Positions 9,312 to 17,230 of a DNA stretch of 64,000 nucleotides are shown in pieces. Numbering within the stretch: the first letter of the stretch is position 1; each line of letters starts with the position of its first letter. Source of the DNA: Streptomyces sp. NRRL S-244 (lineage in GTDB: Bacteria; Actinomycetota; Actinomycetes; Streptomycetales; Streptomycetaceae); the NCBI RefSeq assembly GCF_000717915.1, contig NZ_JOCX01000010.1, forward strand, positions 124,001 through 188,000. Reading direction: 5' to 3'. The notes below the pieces were generated by a model that worked only from the letters and a program-made list of their open reading frames with translations, was not told the origin of the DNA and did no database searches. The translations under genes were made by a program, and so were the position numbers.

Positions 9312-10372
9312 GCGGCGTCTGCGTGGTTCCGGCGGGGTACGCGCTCGTCCGGGCCGGGCGGGGGTCCTTCCTGCTGCACCGCCGCGCCGCCGCGGTCGCG
9401 GCCGGGCTGGCGGCCTCGCTGGCCGCCGTGTGCGTGGCGTACCTGTCGGTCGGGGAGTCGTTCACCGCCCCCGCCGAGGTGGTCGAGGTCCTGCTGGGGC
9501 AGCCCTCCCCGGACGCGTTCGTCGTCGGGACGCTGCGGCTGCCCCGGATGGCGACCGGCCTGCTGGTCGGCCTCGCCTTCGGGGTCGCCGGCGCGCTGAT
9601 CCAGAGCGTGGCCCGCAATCCGCTGGCCTCCCCCGACATCATCGGCATCAGCCAGGGCGCGGGCGCCGTCACCGTCGCCGCGCTGACCTTCGGCGTCTCC
9701 TCGTACGCCGTCCTGCCGTACCTCTCGGTGCTCGGCGGGGTGCTCGCGGCGGCGCTCGTGTACGTCTTCGCCTGGCGCGGCGGCCTGCACGCGGCCCGGT
9801 TCGTGCTCATCGGCATCGGCTTCGCGATCGCCCTGCGGTCGGTGACCACGCTGCTGATGACCAAGGGCGACTACCTGGTGGCCCAGCAGGCGCAGATCTG
9901 GATGACCGGCTCCCTCAACGGGCGTGGCTGGGACGTCGCCGGACCGCTGGCCTGGGTGCTGCTGGCGCTGCTGCCCGGCGTCCTGTGGGCCGCGCGGGCC
10001 CAGCGCACGGTCTCGCTGGACGACGACACGGCGACCGCGCTGGGCGTCCGGCTGGGCCGGGTCCGCCTGGGCCTGATCGCGCTCGGCGTGGTGCTGGCCT
10101 CGGTGGCCACGGGAGCTGCGGGCCCGGTGGACTTCGTGGCCCTGCTGGCCCCGCAGATCGCCCGCCGCATGACGCGGACGGCGCAGATCCCGCTGTTGTG
10201 CTCGGCGCTGACGGGAGCGGTGATCGTCGTACTCGGCGATCTGCTGGCCCGGCGGCTGCTGTCCCCGACCGAGCTCCCGGTGGGCGTGCTGACGGCCGCC
10301 GTGGGGGCCCCGTACCTGATCTGGCTGATCGTCCGCAGCCGTACCGGCCTGCGTACCGGAGGAGAGTCGTGA
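9308..10372 (+). CDS. FecCD-family iron-siderophore permease (second)
   Basis: Partner permease of the same importer, 354 residues, with the matching family landmarks [20 protein letters not shown] and [20 protein letters not shown]. The GTG at 9308 lies in a GTGA overlap with the previous gene, giving translational coupling. The open frame extends upstream through the first permease but that part is a shadow. The stop at 10370-10372 again overlaps the next GTG start. Confidence 0.93.
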   Translation: MSGVCVVPAGYALVRAGRGSFLLHRRAAAVAAGLAASLAAVCVAYLSVGESFTAPAEVVEVLLGQPSPDAFVVGTLRLPRMATGLLVGLAFGVAGALIQSVARNPLASPDIIGISQGAGAVTVAALTFGVSSYAVLPYLSVLGGVLAAALVYVFAWRGGLHAARFVLIGIGFAIALRSVTTLLMTKGDYLVAQQAQIWMTGSLNGRGWDVAGPLAWVLLALLPGVLWAARAQRTVSLDDDTATALGVRLGRVRLGLIALGVVLASVATGAAGPVDFVALLAPQIARRMTRTAQIPLLCSALTGAVIVVLGDLLARRLLSPTELPVGVLTAAVGAPYLIWLIVRSRTGLRTGGES

Positions 10373-11163
10373 GCCGTCTGGCGGCGAGCGGGCTGACGCT
10401 CGCGTACGAGGACCGCGTGGTCGTGGAGGACCTGGACCTGGCGGTGCCGGACGGGAAGGTGACGGTGATCGTCGGCCCGAACGCGTGCGGCAAGTCGACG
10501 ACGCTGCGCGCGCTCGGGCGGCTGCTGCGGCCGCGCGCGGGCGCGGTGCTGCTCGACGGCGCGGCCCTGTCCTCCCTGCCCACCCGGCGGATCGCGCAGA
10601 CGATCGGCCTGCTCCCGCAGTCCCCGACGGCCCCCGAGGCGATCACGGTCGCCGACCTGGTGGCGCGCGGGCGCCAGCCGCACCAGCGGTGGTGGCAGCA
10701 GTGGTCGGAGGCGGACGAGCGGGCGGTGGCCGACGCGATGGCCCGTACGTCGGTCGCCGGCCTGGCGGACCGGCCGGTCGACGCGCTGTCGGGCGGGCAG
10801 CGCCAGCGGGTCTGGATCGCCATGGCCCTGGCCCAGGACACGGAGCTGCTGCTCCTGGACGAGCCGACGACGTTCCTGGACATCGCGCACCAGGTGGAGG
10901 TGCTGGACCTGGTCCGCCAGCTCAACCACGACCGCGGGCGCACGGTCGTCGCGGTGCTGCACGACCTGAACCAGGCGGCGCGCTACGCGGACCACCTGGT
11001 CGCGATGAAGGCGGGCCGGGTGGTGGCGCAGGGCCCGCCGTCGTCGGTGGTGACCGCCGAGCTGGTGCGCGAGGTGTTCGGCCTCGACGCGATCGTCATC
11101 CCGGACCCGGTGACGGGCTCCCCGCTGATCGTCCCGTCGGCCCCGTGGAGCCCGCCGGCATAA
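10369..11163 (+). CDS. Ferric-siderophore ABC transporter ATPase
   Basis: Cytoplasmic ATPase of the importer, 264 residues, FecE/FepC type. Walker [10 protein letters not shown] at residues 36-44, Q-loop at LLPQS, signature LSGGQRQR, Walker B LLLLDEP, and the switch histidine in [14 protein letters not shown] are all intact. GTG start at 10369, four-base overlap with the second permease, ribosome site GGAGAG. The three genes form a tight operon. Confidence 0.95.
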   Translation: MSRLAASGLTLAYEDRVVVEDLDLAVPDGKVTVIVGPNACGKSTTLRALGRLLRPRAGAVLLDGAALSSLPTRRIAQTIGLLPQSPTAPEAITVADLVARGRQPHQRWWQQWSEADERAVADAMARTSVAGLADRPVDALSGGQRQRVWIAMALAQDTELLLLDEPTTFLDIAHQVEVLDLVRQLNHDRGRTVVAVLHDLNQAARYADHLVAMKAGRVVAQGPPSSVVTAELVREVFGLDAIVIPDPVTGSPLIVPSAPWSPPA

Positions 11164-11173
11164 GCCTCGGCCC

Positions 11174-12187
11174 TCAGCGGCGGCGGGAGCGCCAGGCCAG
11201 GTAGAGGGCCGAGGCGACGGCCGCGCCCCGGGCCAGCCAGGGCCACATGCCCTGGAAGACCCCGCCCAGCCCCTCGTCCGTCAGCGGCGCGCCCCAGCGG
11301 CCCTCCAGGCGGCCCCACAGCCACACCACGGCACCCGCGAAGACGGCCCCGGGCAGCCCGAACACGACCGCCTTGCGCTCGGCCGGCCCCAGCACCCGCG
11401 AGGCGTACGCGAGCAGCCAGCCGCCGATCAGCAGCAGCCAGGAGCCGGTGACCGCGCCCGCGACGAGCACGGCCGCGGCCAGCAGCAGGAAGGCGTGCGG
11501 CTTCGGGCGCGGGGCGGTGGCCGGCGCCTGTGGACCGGCCGCCGCCCCGGCCGCCGCCCTGGCGTCCGCCTTGGCCTTCCGGCGCTGCTTCAGGAACCGT
11601 ACGAGGCCCCGTACGGCCGAACCGCCCTCGGCGCCGGGCGCACCCTCGGGACCGGCCGCGGGCTCCGGCTTCTTCTCCTCCTCCAGCGGGTTCCTGAACA
11701 GCTCCGGGATCTCCACCCCGCCCGCGAAGCCCTCCACCTGCGGACCGGCGCCGAACGGGCCCGGCGCGACGCGCCACCAGTCGGGCTCCGCCCCGCCGTC
11801 GGCGCCGAGTTCGTCGAGCCCGGCCAGGTGCGGCGGCGCGGGAGCGGTGTCCGCCGGGCGCGGCTCCGGCACGGCCTTGCGGCGCAGCCGGCCGGGCCCC
11901 CGCTGGGTCGGCACCGCCGGAGCCGGCTCCGGGGTGGCGGCCCGCGTCTCGGGAGCCGGCGACGCGCCCATGCCGTCGAGGACCTCCTCCGGCGTACCGA
12001 TCCGCTCCAGGATGCGCCGTACGGCCGCCGGGGTCTCCGGCTCGTACTTGGCGCGCCGCCGGTCGATCTCGTCCCGCAACCCCGCCACCAGCCGCATCCG
12101 GTCCCCGGAGGACAGCTGCCGCCGCTGCGCCAAGTCCCCGACCCGGCTCAGATATTCGTAGACCAGATGGTCGCTCTCGATCCCCAT
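11174..12187 (-). CDS. Membrane protein with HAAS-like N-terminus
   Basis: A 337-residue protein of unknown function. The first 75 residues (EYLSRVGDLAQRRQLSSGDR and on to LERIGTPEEVLDGMG) resemble the helical HAAS-type module common in actinobacterial signalling and membrane proteins. A long Pro/Ala/Glu-rich linker follows, then three or four hydrophobic segments in the last 110 residues. The ATG at 12187 has GGAGGAG seven bases upstream; the in-frame ATG at 12208 lies upstream of that ribosome site and is less likely. Convergent with the siderophore operon, 10 bases apart. Confidence 0.7.
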   Translation of the reverse strand: MGIESDHLVYEYLSRVGDLAQRRQLSSGDRMRLVAGLRDEIDRRRAKYEPETPAAVRRILERIGTPEEVLDGMGASPAPETRAATPEPAPAVPTQRGPGRLRRKAVPEPRPADTAPAPPHLAGLDELGADGGAEPDWWRVAPGPFGAGPQVEGFAGGVEIPELFRNPLEEEKKPEPAAGPEGAPGAEGGSAVRGLVRFLKQRRKAKADARAAAGAAAGPQAPATAPRPKPHAFLLLAAAVLVAGAVTGSWLLLIGGWLLAYASRVLGPAERKAVVFGLPGAVFAGAVVWLWGRLEGRWGAPLTDEGLGGVFQGMWPWLARGAAVASALYLAWRSRRR

Positions 12188-12306
12188 GCCCGGCTCCTCC
12201 CGTACCACCCACCGGAAAGGTAGCGCGTGCGCCCGTGGAGCGGCCGAGGGCTCAGCGGATACCGTTGGCCGGATGGGGACCGGCCGACGCGACCATGGAG
12301 GCGACC

Positions 12307-14775
12307 GTGCCTGAGCTGCCCGAGCCCAGCAGTGCTGCGGGAAGCGCCACAGCGAGCAGCGCCCCGCGCTCCCTCGCCGAGGCGCTGCGCGCCCGCGACG
12401 ACGCGTCGCTCGCCACGCTGCTGCACGCGCGCCCGGACCTGCTCGGCCCGGTGCCGGGTGACATGACGCAGCTGGCCACGCGGGCCGGCACCCGGGCCTC
12501 GGTGGTCCGCGCGCTGGACCGGCTCGACCGGTTCGCGCTGCAGACGGCGGAGGCCCTCGCGGTGGCCCCGGACCCGTGCCCGTACCCGGTGCTGGAGTCG
12601 CTGCTGGCCGGCGAGCACGGCAGCGGACCCGGCGCGCGGGAGTTCGGCGAGGACAACGGCGCCCGCGCCGAACTCCCGCGCGCCGTGGCCACCCTGCGCG
12701 ACCAGGCCCTGGTGTGGGGCGACGACGAGCGGCTGCGGCTGGTCCGCACCGCCCGCGAGCTGCTCGCGCCGTCCGCCGGCCGGCCCTCCCCGACCGGCCT
12801 CGGGCCGACCGTCGCGGAGGCCACCGCCGGGATGTCGCCGACGCGGATCCAGGAGATCGTGGCGGCCGCCGGGCTGCCCGCCACGCACGACCCGGTGTCC
12901 GCGGTGACGGCGCTGACCAGCCTGTTCACCGACCCGGAGCGGATGTCGGCGCTGCTGGACAAGGCCCCCGCCGAGGCCCACCAGGTGCTCGGCCGGCTCG
13001 TGTGGGGGCCTCCGTACGGGGAGGTCACGCCGAACCCGACCCCGCCCGTGCGCTGGCTGCGCGACCGCGGGCTGCTGCTGCCGGCGTCGGCGCGGACCGT
13101 CGTACTGCCCCGCGAGGTGGCGCTGCACCTGCGCGGCGGCCTCGCGCACCGGGAGACGGAGCCGCTGGCCCCGGCGGTGCCGGCGCACCGCGAGCACCGT
13201 CCACAGCTTGTGGACGCCAACGCGGCCGGGCAGGCGCTGGCCGCGCTGGCCACCGTCGAGGAGCTGGTGAAGTCCTGGGAGCACGCCGGGCCGCCGGTGC
13301 TGCGGGCCGGCGGACTGTCCGTACGGGACCTGAAGCGGACCGCGGCCACCCTGGACGCCACCGAGCCGGCGGCCGCGTTCTGGATCGAACTCGCCTACGC
13401 GGCCGGGCTGCTGGCCAGCGACGGGGAGGCGGACGAGCGGTACGCGCCCACCCCTGCCTTTGACGACTGGGTGGAACTCCCGCCCGCCGAGCGGTGGTCG
13501 GCCCTCGCCGAGGCCTGGCTGCCGGCCACCCGGACCGCCGGCCTGGTCGGCGATCAGGACGCCAAGGGCCGCACCCTGTCCGCGCTGGGCCCCGAACTCG
13601 ACCGCTCCGCCGCCCCCGAGGTGCGCCGACGCGTCCTCGAACTCCTCGCCGCCCTGCCCGAGGGCGGCTCCGCCGACACCGACACGCTGCTCGCGCGGCT
13701 CGGCTGGGAGCGGCCGGTACGGGGGACGAGCGTGCTGCGCGCCCACCTCGCGCGGTGGACGCTGACCGAGGCCGAGGTGCTCGGCGTGACCGGCCGCGGC
13801 GCGCTCGCGGCGCACGGCCGCGCGCTGCTGGAGCACCGCGATCCGGCGCCGCTGCTGGCGCCGCTGTTTCCGGAGCCGGTGGACCACGTACTGCTCCAGG
13901 CCGACCTGACGGCGGTGGCCCCGGGGCCGCTGCGCCGGGCGCTCGGCGATGTGCTGGCCGTCCTCGCGGACGTGGAGTCCAAGGGCGGGGCGACCGTCTA
14001 CCGCTTCACGCCCGGCTCCGTACGGCGGGCCCTGGACTCCGGGCGGACCGCCTCCGACCTGCACGCCTTCCTCGCCGAGCACAGCATCACGCCGGTTCCG
14101 CAGCCGCTGGCGTACCTGATCGACGACGTGGCCCGGCGGCACGGGCACCTGCGGGTCGGCGTGGCCTCCTCGTACGTGCGCTGCGACGACGACGGCATGC
14201 TGAACGAGATCCTGGCCGACCGGCGGTCCGCCGGGCTGGGGCTGCGGCGCCTGGCTCCGACGGTGCTGGCGGCGCAGGCCGAACCGGGCGCCCTGCTCGA
14301 CGGGTTGCGGGCGATGGGCTACGCCCCGGCGGCCGAGTCGCTGACCGGGGACGTGGTCGTGGCGCGGGCCGACGCCCACCGGACGCCGGCGCGCTCGGCG
14401 CCGGTCCCGGTGCCGGACGGGCCGCCGGTACCGGACGCGACGCTGCTGGGCGCGGCCGTACGGGCGATCCGCGCGGGCGATCTGGCGGCGACGGCGGTGC
14501 GCAAGGCGCCGGCCGCGGCATCCGTCGTACCGGGCGAACTCCCCCGCACGAGCGCGGCGGAGACCCTGGCCACGGTGCAGGCGGCCGCGCTGACCGGGTC
14601 GGCGGTGTGGATCGGGTACGTGAACGCGGACGGCGCGGCGAGCCAGCGGGTCATCGCCCCGGTCCGGGTGGAGGGCGGCTTCGTCACGGGGTACGACCAC
14701 ACGGCGGACGAGGTGCGGACGTACGCGCTGCACCGGATCACGGGGGTCGCGGAGCTGGCGGAGGAGCACCTGTAA
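12307..14775 (+). CDS. Helicase-associated protein with C-terminal WYL domain
   Basis: An 822-residue cytoplasmic protein of the actinobacterial family annotated as helicase-associated (XPB/Ssl2-like N-terminal helicase domain). The N-terminal 450 residues are helical winged-helix-like repeats without Walker motifs. Around residues 530-700 is the helicase-associated module (HVLLQADLTAVAPGPLRRAL; YLIDDVARRHGHLRVGVASS). The last 75 residues (WIGYVNADGAASQRVIAPVR; GYDHTADEVRTYALHRI) form a WYL-type ligand-sensing domain. GTG at 12307 is chosen because GGAGG lies five bases before it; the ATG at 12295 is an alternative. The XPB helicase at 19858 is a plausible functional partner. The stop-codon region is duplicated (14762-14795). 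Confidence 0.78.
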   Translation: MPELPEPSSAAGSATASSAPRSLAEALRARDDASLATLLHARPDLLGPVPGDMTQLATRAGTRASVVRALDRLDRFALQTAEALAVAPDPCPYPVLESLLAGEHGSGPGAREFGEDNGARAELPRAVATLRDQALVWGDDERLRLVRTARELLAPSAGRPSPTGLGPTVAEATAGMSPTRIQEIVAAAGLPATHDPVSAVTALTSLFTDPERMSALLDKAPAEAHQVLGRLVWGPPYGEVTPNPTPPVRWLRDRGLLLPASARTVVLPREVALHLRGGLAHRETEPLAPAVPAHREHRPQLVDANAAGQALAALATVEELVKSWEHAGPPVLRAGGLSVRDLKRTAATLDATEPAAAFWIELAYAAGLLASDGEADERYAPTPAFDDWVELPPAERWSALAEAWLPATRTAGLVGDQDAKGRTLSALGPELDRSAAPEVRRRVLELLAALPEGGSADTDTLLARLGWERPVRGTSVLRAHLARWTLTEAEVLGVTGRGALAAHGRALLEHRDPAPLLAPLFPEPVDHVLLQADLTAVAPGPLRRALGDVLAVLADVESKGGATVYRFTPGSVRRALDSGRTASDLHAFLAEHSITPVPQPLAYLIDDVARRHGHLRVGVASSYVRCDDDGMLNEILADRRSAGLGLRRLAPTVLAAQAEPGALLDGLRAMGYAPAAESLTGDVVVARADAHRTPARSAPVPVPDGPPVPDATLLGAAVRAIRAGDLAATAVRKAPAAASVVPGELPRTSAAETLATVQAAALTGSAVWIGYVNADGAASQRVIAPVRVEGGFVTGYDHTADEVRTYALHRITGVAELAEEHL

Positions 14776-14795
14776 AGCGCAGGAGCACCTGTAAA
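14762..14795. repeat. Direct repeat copying the stop-codon region of the WYL gene
   Basis: The 15-mer aggagcacctgtaaa, which includes the last three codons and the TAA stop, occurs at 14762-14776 and again at 14781-14795, offset by 19 bases. Confidence 0.92.
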
Positions 14796-14836
14796 ACGGC
14801 TCGCGGCACGGCATCCCCACCGAGCACCCTGGCCGC

Positions 14837-15439
14837 ATGCAAGAAGCGCAGAACAAACAGAACAACCGGCAGATCAGGGCCGCCCACACCGACACCACGG
14901 TGACCGTCTACCAGGCGTACGCGCCCGCGCTGGGGCTGCCCGCGGCCCGCGACGGCCGGTTCCCGCCCGCCTGGAAGCGGGAGCGGATGACGTGGATCAA
15001 GCCGTCGTTCCTGTGGATGATGTACCGCTGTGGCTGGGCCACCAAGGCCGACCAGGAGACGGTGCTGGCCGTCGAGATCACCCGCGCGGGCTTCGACCAC
15101 GCGCTGCGCCACGCCTGCCTGTCCCACTACGAACGCGGCACCCACACCGACCACGAGGCCTGGCAGCGGGCCCTGCGCGACTCCCCCGCCCGCGTCCAGT
15201 GGGACCCGGAGCGCGACCTGCACCTGAACCCGCTGGACCACCGCTCGCTCCAGCTGGGCCTGTCCGGGCCGGCCTCGCGGGCGTACGCCGACGAGTGGAC
15301 GGTCTCCATCCGCGATGTGACCCCGCTGGCACGGGAGATCCACGGCCTGGTCCGGTCCGGCGACGAGGCCGCGGCGCGGGCCCTGCTGCCCGTGGAGACG
15401 CCGTATCCGGCGGGGTCGCTGGAGCACCTGGGCGCGTAG
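14837..15439 (+). CDS. DUF4291 domain protein
   Basis: A 200-residue cytoplasmic protein of the DUF4291 family; function unknown. Family landmarks are IRAAHTDTTVTVYQAYAPAL near the N-terminus, RMTWIKPSFLWMMYRCGWAT, and the C-terminal QLGLSGPASRAYADEWTVSI. Length is normal for the family. It follows the WYL protein on the same strand after 61 bases. The RMTWIKPSF block rich in Arg, Trp and Lys would suit nucleic-acid or nucleotide contacts, but this is only a guess. Confidence 0.85.
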   Translation: MQEAQNKQNNRQIRAAHTDTTVTVYQAYAPALGLPAARDGRFPPAWKRERMTWIKPSFLWMMYRCGWATKADQETVLAVEITRAGFDHALRHACLSHYERGTHTDHEAWQRALRDSPARVQWDPERDLHLNPLDHRSLQLGLSGPASRAYADEWTVSIRDVTPLAREIHGLVRSGDEAAARALLPVETPYPAGSLEHLGA

Positions 15440-15754
15440 CGGTCCGCGGCACGGAAAGCGGAATGCGAAGCATCGTTTTCGCAGCTCAGGGAGGGTGGAA
15501 GGGCGCTTCCGGCCCCTGTTGCACAGCGGTGACACACGGGCGATGGATTGGTGATCCACGATGTGTGAAGATCAGTTCATCGCAGCAGCGGCCGAGGGAA
15601 AACGATCCGGCGCGAGAGCGAAAACCCCGCACCACCCGCCCCGGCGCTCTGCCGCGGCATCTCGCACGTCTGTTCCGCTTCTCCGTCTGCTCCGCCGGCT
15701 GCCACCGCTCTGCGCTGCTCGCCTGCCTTCGTGATTCCTTGGGGGGAGTCCACC
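15440..15754. other. 315-base intergenic region upstream of the surface protein
   Basis: No ORF or strong dyad seen. The segment around 15515-15585 (ttgcacagcggtgacac and on) is lower in GC than its surroundings and is the likeliest promoter location for the surface-protein gene. Confidence 0.4.
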
Positions 15755-17008
15755 ATGTCCGCTCGCACCGCCACCCGCCGTACCCTCCGCTCCGCGGCCG
15801 CCACCGCCGTCGTCGCCGCCGTCGCCGGCACCGTCCTGATGCCGCTGTCGGCGTACGCCGCCCCGGCCGCCGAGAACCTGCACGCGCTGAAGATCACGAT
15901 GGGTGCCCCGGCGCCGAGCGGCCCGCTGACCCGCGGCGGTGCGACGGAGACCTTCGAACTGACGGTCGCCAACCCCTCGGACAAGCCCCACTCGTACCAC
16001 CCGTGGATGATCGGCAAGCCGGCCGGCGCGAGCCCGCTCCAGCAGACCGACGTGACCTTCAAGGTCGAGGGCGTGACCGCGCCGGCGACCGAGTCGTCCA
16101 TCGGGCAGCAGGACGGCGAATGGCAGGGCATGTTCCGCCCGGCGGGCAAGGCGGGCTCGGAGGGCTTCGAGATCCCGGCGGGCGGGAAGCTGACCTGGAA
16201 GGTCACGATCGGCCTCGGCAAGAACTATCCGACCAACAACGGTGACTTCGAGCTGCGTGCCACGAGCTACCAGAACGAGGTGGCGGAGGGCGGCTCCCCG
16301 TCGCTGACCTTCAAGACGGACCCGTCGGTCAAGGCCGGCACCCTGGAGACCTGGTTCGACCAGATCAACCCCTGCCAGGACAAGACCGGCGAGTACCAGT
16401 GCCGCGAGATGGACCTGCGCTACCGCGCCACGGGCGACGGCGAGTTCAACACGGCGCTGGCCACCTACCTGGACCTGGACCTCGAAGGCGTCCAGCTCCA
16501 GATCCAGACCGACGGCCAGTGGAAGGACCTGTCCGCGAAGGACGGCAGCCACCGTCTGCCCGACATCGCGAAGGGCTTCGGCAAGGCCTCCGGCGAGCGC
16601 AAGGTGCACCTGCGGGCCAAGCTCGACCCGAAGTCGGCGCTGAAGAAGGAGACCACGGTCACCCTGAACGCGCAGATCGGCCTCGCCGAGGGCAACACCT
16701 ACCCGTTCGCGAGCGCCGAGGCCAAGTTCCAGTTCGCCCCGGCCACCACCACCTCGCCGGCGCCGACCCCGAGCAAGTCCGCCACCACGCAGCCGTCCAC
16801 CAGCCCCTCCCCGTCCGCCTCGTCCTCCGCCACCGCGGTCGTCGCCGCGAACAACAACACCAAGGCCACCGGCGCCACGGGCTCCCTGGCCAACACCGGC
16901 GCCGACTCGAACACCGGCCTGTACTCCGGCCTGGCCGCCGTCCTCGTCGCCCTCGGCGGGGCCGCTGCCTGGCTCGGCGCCCGCCGCCGCCGCGCCGCCC
17001 GCGGCTGA
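15755..17008 (+). CDS. Sortase-anchored cell-surface protein (LANTG)
   Basis: A 417-residue secreted protein. A twin-basic N-terminus and hydrophobic stretch end in SAYAAPA, a signal peptidase I site near residue 29. A beta-rich ectodomain of about 300 residues follows, with one probable disulfide (NPCQDKTGEYQCREMD). A Ser/Thr/Pro-rich wall-spanning linker then leads to the sorting signal LANTG, a hydrophobic helix and a final RRRRAARG. This layout means cell-wall attachment, probably by a class E-like sortase that prefers LAxTG. The ATG at 15755 is preceded by GGGGGGAG. A perfect hairpin follows at 17022-17052. Ligand unknown. Confidence 0.86.
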   Translation: MSARTATRRTLRSAAATAVVAAVAGTVLMPLSAYAAPAAENLHALKITMGAPAPSGPLTRGGATETFELTVANPSDKPHSYHPWMIGKPAGASPLQQTDVTFKVEGVTAPATESSIGQQDGEWQGMFRPAGKAGSEGFEIPAGGKLTWKVTIGLGKNYPTNNGDFELRATSYQNEVAEGGSPSLTFKTDPSVKAGTLETWFDQINPCQDKTGEYQCREMDLRYRATGDGEFNTALATYLDLDLEGVQLQIQTDGQWKDLSAKDGSHRLPDIAKGFGKASGERKVHLRAKLDPKSALKKETTVTLNAQIGLAEGNTYPFASAEAKFQFAPATTTSPAPTPSKSATTQPSTSPSPSASSSATAVVAANNNTKATGATGSLANTGADSNTGLYSGLAAVLVALGGAAAWLGARRRRAARG

Positions 17009-17021
17009 GGGACGGACCGAG

Positions 17022-17052
17022 AGGGGCCCGGCACACCACGTGCCGGGCCCCT
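17022..17052 (+). terminator. Hairpin after the surface-protein gene
   Basis: Perfect 12-base arms (aggggcccggca and its complement) around a 7-base loop, 13 bases after the stop codon. Confidence 0.85.
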
Positions 17053-17059
17053 TCGGCGT

Positions 17060-17173
17060 TCACCGGGCCGCGTGGTCGATCCGGCCGGCCTCGAAGGGCC
17101 ACGCCTCGGCCGGCCGGCGCGTGACGGCCTCGTACGGCACCGTGTCGCGCGGCACGTCGAACCCGTCCGGCAC
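17060..17173 (-). CDS. Possible 37-residue peptide gene or gene remnant
   Basis: On the minus strand a frame from GTG (17173) to TGA (17060) encodes 37 residues with balanced, protein-like composition (VPDGFDVPRDTVPYEAVTRR, then ending GRIDHAAR). This differs from the Arg/Pro/Ala-rich shadows around it. No clear ribosome site is visible and I do not recognise a family. It may be a small gene, the end of a lost gene, or chance. Confidence 0.25.
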   Translation of the reverse strand: MPDGFDVPRDTVPYEAVTRRPAEAWPFEAGRIDHAAR

Positions 17174-17230
17174 AAAAGAAAGCCGATCATCCGTCCCCCA
17201 ACCGGAGGACGAACTCCTACCGTTGGACGT

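Noticed and set aside
12148..14898. 916-codon minus-strand frame over the WYL gene
   Set aside because: Composition (Arg, Gln, Gly, Val) is typical of an antisense shadow in high-GC DNA; the plus-strand gene is protein-like with a ribosome site.
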